This document shows positions 44,041-48,100 of a DNA stretch of 48,100 bases, piece by piece. Under the pieces are notes generated by a model. That model saw only the letters and a program-made list of their open reading frames with translations. It was not told where the DNA came from and did no database searches. Each line of letters begins with the position of its first letter. Position 1 is the stretch's first letter. Both the position numbers and the translations under genes were made by a program. This DNA is from DASZCR01 sp035942915. GTDB taxonomy: Bacteria > Acidobacteriota > Blastocatellia > Pyrinomonadales > Pyrinomonadaceae. The stretch is from NCBI GenBank assembly GCA_035942915.1, contig DASZCR010000339.1:1-48100 (forward strand). Direction: 5' to 3'.

Positions 44041-44976
44041 TTAGTCCGCCGGACGAGTGTGAGCCTGCATCTTAGCCATCTCGGTCTCGGCTTTGAGAAT
44101 GTAACGGTGAGCGCTCTTCCAGTTGCCGACGACGGTGTAGTTGACGACTTCCGGCGCGATGCCGAGCGCGTCGAGCGGGTCGGGCGCGCTCAGTTCGTTG
44201 ACGTGGACGACCAAGAGCGCGCCTGGTTGCGTCTTGCGCCACCAGAACAGGCCATCGCGATAGGAGTTGAGCGCGTGTTGCAGGTGATAGTAGAGCGGGC
44301 TGCGCGGCAAGGCTCGGAGGACGCGTCGGACGGTCGCTTCGACGCGTTTGAAATCATCCGCCATGCGTGCGTAGGAGACGCGCGCGACCGCGCCGCCGTC
44401 CTCTTCGAGACGCGCACGCGAAGTATGCAGTTTGACGTGCGCGTCGAGACTCTTGAGCGCAGAGAGCGCGTGTGCGGCGAGCGCCAGATTGCGCGCGCGT
44501 TCCGTCTCCAACTCCGAGACGTCCGCGAGCGTCGTGGCGCTTCTGTCGCCTGCGGCGTAGCGTATCAAAGCCTCTGCGCGCGCGACGTGTCGAAGAGCCT
44601 TAGCGCGTAACGACTGCGCGCCGGATGGCGCGTCGGCGGAGGGTGTTTGAGAAGAGCCGTCGAGCGCGTCTTCGTAGTCGAAGGCGGCTGTCGAAAGCTC
44701 GGTCTTGAGGTCGCCTTCGGGCAGCGCGGAGGTTTCAGAGTGAAGCGCGGGGTAGAACTTCCTGACGAGGGAGCGGTCTGCGCGCGTGTGGTCTGAACTT
44801 GAAGCGGCGGCGTCGAGTCGTCTTAATCGTTCGACGAGGCGCGCAGCCTTCCTGAGAGTCTTTGCGTCAAACGAAGCAGGAGCGGCGTCGGCATAAACGG
44901 CCGCGCTGGCGCAGAGGTAGAGCGCAACCGCAAAGGCAGAGAGCGCGGCGCTCGTGTGAGAGAGGGGCTTGAGCAT
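44041..44976 (-). CDS. Secreted helical protein of unknown function
   Basis: A 311-residue protein with a signal peptide (MLKPLSHTSAALSAFAVALY, likely cut after about residue 31). The mature part is helical, with ARLVERLRRLDAAAS, ALRHVARAEALIRY, HALSALKSLDAHVKLHTSR and FKRVEATVRRVLRALPRSPL. The end, EVVNYTVVGNWKSAHRYIL, is beta-containing. I do not recognise a family. It converges on the cupredoxin gene with an 18-base gap. Confidence 0.75.
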   Translation of the reverse strand: MLKPLSHTSAALSAFAVALYLCASAAVYADAAPASFDAKTLRKAARLVERLRRLDAAASSSDHTRADRSLVRKFYPALHSETSALPEGDLKTELSTAAFDYEDALDGSSQTPSADAPSGAQSLRAKALRHVARAEALIRYAAGDRSATTLADVSELETERARNLALAAHALSALKSLDAHVKLHTSRARLEEDGGAVARVSYARMADDFKRVEATVRRVLRALPRSPLYYHLQHALNSYRDGLFWWRKTQPGALLVVHVNELSAPDPLDALGIAPEVVNYTVVGNWKSAHRYILKAETEMAKMQAHTRPAD

Positions 44977-45131
44977 AGACGTTAAGAGACACGGAGAGGG
45001 CGCACGCCGCGTTGCTGCGCTTGCGGCGCGTCTCCGGTTCGGGGTTTACTTTTGGACAGTCTCTAATACAGAAGCAATGGTGGCCGCGTTCCTGTTTGGT
45101 TTCGCGGCTCGTTTTCTGTCGGCGTTGAATT

Positions 45132-45137
45132 TATAAT
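45132..45137 (+). promoter_or_regulatory. Perfect -10 box before the propeller protein
   Basis: TATAAT lies 48 bases before the start codon in otherwise GC-rich sequence. No good -35 box is found at 16-18 bases upstream, so recognition would need an activator or another feature. Confidence 0.4.
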
Positions 45138-45185
45138 CAAGAGAGTCCGAATCTCCCCGCGTCCCATAGCTTGAGGAACAGTTCA

Positions 45186-47060
45186 ATGAAAGCGTTTTTC
45201 ACGTTCGCCGCCCAAGCGGCGCGCGCACGGAGGTTCGTGCTGTTGTGCGGCGCGCTCGCACTTATCTCTGGCGCACAGACGCGTGCGGCCGACGAGACGC
45301 CACGCTGGTCTACGAAGCTCGACGGCCGCGTCGTCTTCTATCAGACGACGGAGGTCGGCATCATCGTCGTCGGCACGCAAAAGTCGCTCTACGGTGTCGA
45401 TGCGGAGACGGGCGAAGTGATGTGGCGGCGAAAGGATGCGCGCCTCGTGGAGACGGAAGTCGCGCCCGTGCCCGGCACAGACGTACTCCTGCTAAGCCCT
45501 GAACGCGGCGACAAGACGCGGCTCGAAGCGGTGGATTTATTGACGGGCGGGACGCTCTGGCGCGGCGACAAGGTGCGCGGCGCGGTGATGCAGTTGGCCT
45601 TCGAGCCGGAGACGAATCTGCTCGCCGCAGTCTTCGCGCGCGACGCGCGAGGGAAGCCGCGCGACAACTTCAAGCGACGGCCTGTCGTGCATCTCTTCGA
45701 CCTCGGCGCGGGGCGCGAGTTGTGGAAACGCGAGCTTGAGAGTGAAGTCGAGATGATGCCTGCCCTGCGCGGCGGAGAGGACGGCGACGAGGTTGCTTAT
45801 ACGCTCGACAACTATCGCCCGCCCTTCTTCCTCGACGGTCGGCTTTATCTCTTTTACGAGGGCGTCACGTCGCTCGACGCGGCGACGGGCAAGGAGCGAC
45901 GCCGCGAGAAGTTTCGCGTCAACGAAGAAGGGCTGGCGCTGACGGAGGCCGAGCCGCTCGCCGACGAGCGTTTCGTCTACATCTCAGGGCGCGGGCGTGT
46001 GCGCGCCATCTCGCGCGAGAGCGGCGAAGAGGTCTGGGAGGCGAAAGACCTTGGGCTGACGCCGCAACTCATCATCGCGCGCGACGTGCTCTACGTGCGG
46101 ACGGGCGGGCAGTTCACACGCCTCGAAGACGGGGAGACGGCTGAGCGCGGCCCTTACGGCGTGAGCGCGTTGGACGCGGCGACCGGCAAAGTGCTCTGGC
46201 GTTATAAGGGTGCTGACAAAGGCATCACCAACGTCGCCTTTCCAGACCCTTCGACGCTCGTCGTCGCAGACCGCGACGACCTCATCATCATCGACGCGGC
46301 GACCGGCAAGCGCCGCGCGAAGACTTCGCACGGCGTCGAGAGCGCGGCTTTCGTGCTGTTGAATGAGCGCGGCGAGGCCGTCGTCGGCGGGAAGAACGAG
46401 GTCGCGGCCTTCGAGGCGGCGACGGGGCGCAATCTCTGGCGCGCGCGCCACACGCCGCCCGGACGCGGACTGCTGCGCACCTTCGCGGCCGTCGCCGCGC
46501 GCGCCGCTTCGCTCTACTTCCGCTATGGCGGCGCTGCTACGACGGTCTTTCGCGGCGCACAACTGTTGAATGCGGCGAGTTCCCTGCGCTGGTCTGGGCT
46601 GGCCGCGCACGCGACCGCGCCGAACCTGACAGGGCTTGCCGCGCGCTACTCTCGTGAATACGCAACCGAACGCTTCTCCGCCTTCGGCGTCCTCTCAAGA
46701 GCGCGCAACTTCTCAGCCCCGCGCAGCAACATCAACCTGCCGCGCCCCTCCATCGACATCGATGTCGAAGAACGCCTGCTCGACCGACTCGACCCCTCAC
46801 GGCAGCTAGACCGTCTCTCGCGCTTTCTCATGCGCAGACGCAGGCTCGCCGCACTGCGCGGGCAATGGATGTATTTCTACACGAACCTGCGTGGCGGGCG
46901 CGGTCTGGCGGGCGTCAACATCAACACCGGCTCATCCGAACGCGCCGTGCGACTCAACGAGCCGGACGAACGCTTCATCAGCGACGAATCGACGAGCCTG
47001 CTCTACACCTCAAACGACAATCGCCTGCTCGCCTACCCACTCAACATGCGCGGCGACTGA
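45186..47060 (+). CDS. Secreted PQQ-type beta-propeller repeat protein
   Basis: A 624-residue protein from the ATG at 45186, with GAGGA nine bases upstream. Signal peptide to about residue 33 (cut after TRA). Residues 35-450 form a beta-propeller of PQQ-like blades: LYGVDAETGEVMWRRKD, AVDLLTGGTLWRGD, VRAISRESGEEVWEAKD and ALDAATGKVLWRYKG. The tail (450-600) is helical and Arg-rich and may pass the membrane region or bind other parts. No catalytic PQQ-dehydrogenase residues stand out. It is probably a scaffold in the periplasm. Partner unknown. Confidence 0.83.
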   Translation: MKAFFTFAAQAARARRFVLLCGALALISGAQTRAADETPRWSTKLDGRVVFYQTTEVGIIVVGTQKSLYGVDAETGEVMWRRKDARLVETEVAPVPGTDVLLLSPERGDKTRLEAVDLLTGGTLWRGDKVRGAVMQLAFEPETNLLAAVFARDARGKPRDNFKRRPVVHLFDLGAGRELWKRELESEVEMMPALRGGEDGDEVAYTLDNYRPPFFLDGRLYLFYEGVTSLDAATGKERRREKFRVNEEGLALTEAEPLADERFVYISGRGRVRAISRESGEEVWEAKDLGLTPQLIIARDVLYVRTGGQFTRLEDGETAERGPYGVSALDAATGKVLWRYKGADKGITNVAFPDPSTLVVADRDDLIIIDAATGKRRAKTSHGVESAAFVLLNERGEAVVGGKNEVAAFEAATGRNLWRARHTPPGRGLLRTFAAVAARAASLYFRYGGAATTVFRGAQLLNAASSLRWSGLAAHATAPNLTGLAARYSREYATERFSAFGVLSRARNFSAPRSNINLPRPSIDIDVEERLLDRLDPSRQLDRLSRFLMRRRRLAALRGQWMYFYTNLRGGRGLAGVNINTGSSERAVRLNEPDERFISDESTSLLYTSNDNRLLAYPLNMRGD

Positions 47061-47092
47061 TAGGACGATTCATCCCATCAAGTTTCTCAAAC

Positions 47093-47123
47093 GACGGCGC
47101 GGCTTTCAGGGAGCCGCGCCGTC
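47093..47123. terminator. Bidirectional terminator hairpin
   Basis: A 12-bp perfect stem, GACGGCGCGGCT (47093-47104) with AGCCGCGCCGTC (47112-47123), and a 7-nt loop lie between two converging genes. The T-rich flank is weak on both sides. It ends one base before the integrase stop codon. Confidence 0.7.
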
Positions 47124-47124
47124 T

Positions 47125-48063
47125 TCAACTCCAACGCTTTGAAACCTCGTCGCTATACAAGTCTTTCTTGACGGCGACGCGTTGCACGTAGACGCGCGTC
47201 GTCGAGCGACTCTGGTGGTCGAGCGCGTTCTGCGTCGCAGTAATATCGCCCGTCAACTCCGAGACGATGCGCGCGAAGGTGTGACGCGTGCGGTGCAGGT
47301 GAAAATCCTCTATCCCCGCTTCGAGCGCATACTTTTTCATGTTCTTGACGAAGCAGTGTGAGGAGAGTTGCTCGCCCGGCCGCCCCGCGCGGTCGTGCCG
47401 CGTCCACAGCGGCGCGTCGGTCTTGAAGACGTGCAGGCGACCGGCCGCCGAGAGATAGTCGAAGAGCGCTTCTTTCACCTGCGGTTCGCGCACCTCGCGG
47501 CTGCGATAGTCGCCGCCCTTCGCCTTGTATGCGAGTGTCAGCGTGTCATCTACACGCAGGTCTTTGCCGCGCAGAGAGATGACCTCCTGCCTGCGCAGCC
47601 CCGTCGCCAGATACATCAACAGCAGTGCGTAATCCCTCTTGCCGACGATGTCGCCTGTGGCGGCGCGGCGCCGCACAACCTCGACGAGCGCGCGCACCTC
47701 CTCGTCTGTCAACGCCTTCGTGCTCTCCGTCTGATACGGCTTCGGCGCTTTCGGTCGCGCCAGACGCGCAGGGTTTCTACGTATGTGCGCCCCGACTTCA
47801 GGGACGCGCATCGCCCACGAATAGAAAGATGACAGCAGACAGGCGTGCTGATAAGCGGTCGCGCCGCCAAGCCCCTTCCCTTCCAGTTCTTCCAACCACT
47901 GCTGAACATCCGCAGGCTCGACATCCGACGGCAGCTTTCCCGTCCACTCAAAAAACGAAAGGACGATGCGCTGCTTATCCCTCAGCAAGTCCGTCCGCCG
48001 CTCACTCTCGCCCGTAGTGGCCGAAGCCCAGAGCGAGACCGCGCCGCGCAACGCGACATGCAT
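47125..48063 (-). CDS. Tyrosine recombinase (XerC/D-like integrase), start possibly beyond the window
   Basis: A phage-type site-specific recombinase with a complete catalytic set: R157 (TGLRRQEV), K182 (KAKGGDYR), H257 and R260 (HLHRTRHTF), H283 (LDHQ) and the nucleophile Y292 (RVYVQR). Residues 20-100 are the SAM-like core-binding domain (ERRTDLLRDKQRIVLSFF). The first ATG visible is 48063, but the frame stays open to the window edge at 48100, so the real start may lie outside. Tyrosine recombinases of this kind move or resolve integrated elements. No attachment site is visible here. Confidence 0.88.
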   Translation of the reverse strand: MHVALRGAVSLWASATTGESERRTDLLRDKQRIVLSFFEWTGKLPSDVEPADVQQWLEELEGKGLGGATAYQHACLLSSFYSWAMRVPEVGAHIRRNPARLARPKAPKPYQTESTKALTDEEVRALVEVVRRRAATGDIVGKRDYALLLMYLATGLRRQEVISLRGKDLRVDDTLTLAYKAKGGDYRSREVREPQVKEALFDYLSAAGRLHVFKTDAPLWTRHDRAGRPGEQLSSHCFVKNMKKYALEAGIEDFHLHRTRHTFARIVSELTGDITATQNALDHQSRSTTRVYVQRVAVKKDLYSDEVSKRWS

Positions 48064-48100
48064 CTCCGGGTCGCGCGTCTGAAGCGCACCGTGCTGTGTG

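Overview
The window is GC-rich, densely packed bacterial DNA. Two neighbouring genes belong to families known as hallmarks of Acidobacteriota: a PadR-type regulator and a large duplicated permease of the ADOP type. The source is therefore most likely an acidobacterium (inference; no rRNA gene is present to confirm it).

Left edge (1-1.7 kb): the start of a membrane-anchored protein, an XRE-type repressor, the remnant of a response-regulator receiver domain and a small secreted protein. A strong hairpin at 1634-1671 separates this region from the converging operon to its right.

Main block (1.8-28.4 kb): 23 genes, all on the minus strand, tightly spaced or overlapping, encode an extracellular contractile injection system (eCIS). 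Read from the promoter end they are: winged-helix protein, small protein, sheath, inner tube, gp26-like zinc-ribbon baseplate protein, a His/Pro/Ala-rich disordered protein, Pvc16/DUF4255 terminator-like protein, two-module AAA+ ATPase, small protein, CIS_tube-family protein, LysM baseplate protein, gpD-like hub, gp5/VgrG-like spike, small protein, gp25, gpJ, a gpI-like protein fused to an FN3 domain and a propeller-like region, a collar-type protein, a decapeptide-repeat fibre, an unknown protein, a DUF4157 protein with an HELVH motif, a 1109-residue effector and a small acidic protein. The effector has an eCIS-type N-terminal signature, a hydrophobic region, a Pro/Ala/Lys/Glu linker, a coiled coil, a Hint self-cleavage domain and a GIY-YIG nuclease. 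The last gene is a candidate immunity gene. Upstream lies a sigma-54 activator gene with a GAFTGA motif. Between activator and operon I see a -24/-12 promoter with exact 10-nt spacing and a 12-bp palindrome about 120 bp further upstream. Together they suggest the whole system is under sigma-54 enhancer control.

Right part (30-48 kb): PadR regulator and ADOP permease behind a promoter with two direct-repeat operators; a putative 2OG-Fe(II) oxygenase; aat facing away from clpS-clpA (a compact N-degron proteolysis locus); a zinc-ribbon methyltransferase; a zinc-ribbon membrane protein; a conserved unknown protein with a DUF5996 protein; a MerR-copper ATPase-cupredoxin operon with a classic 20-bp-spacer MerR promoter; a secreted unknown protein; a secreted PQQ-type beta-propeller protein; and a tyrosine recombinase reaching the right edge.
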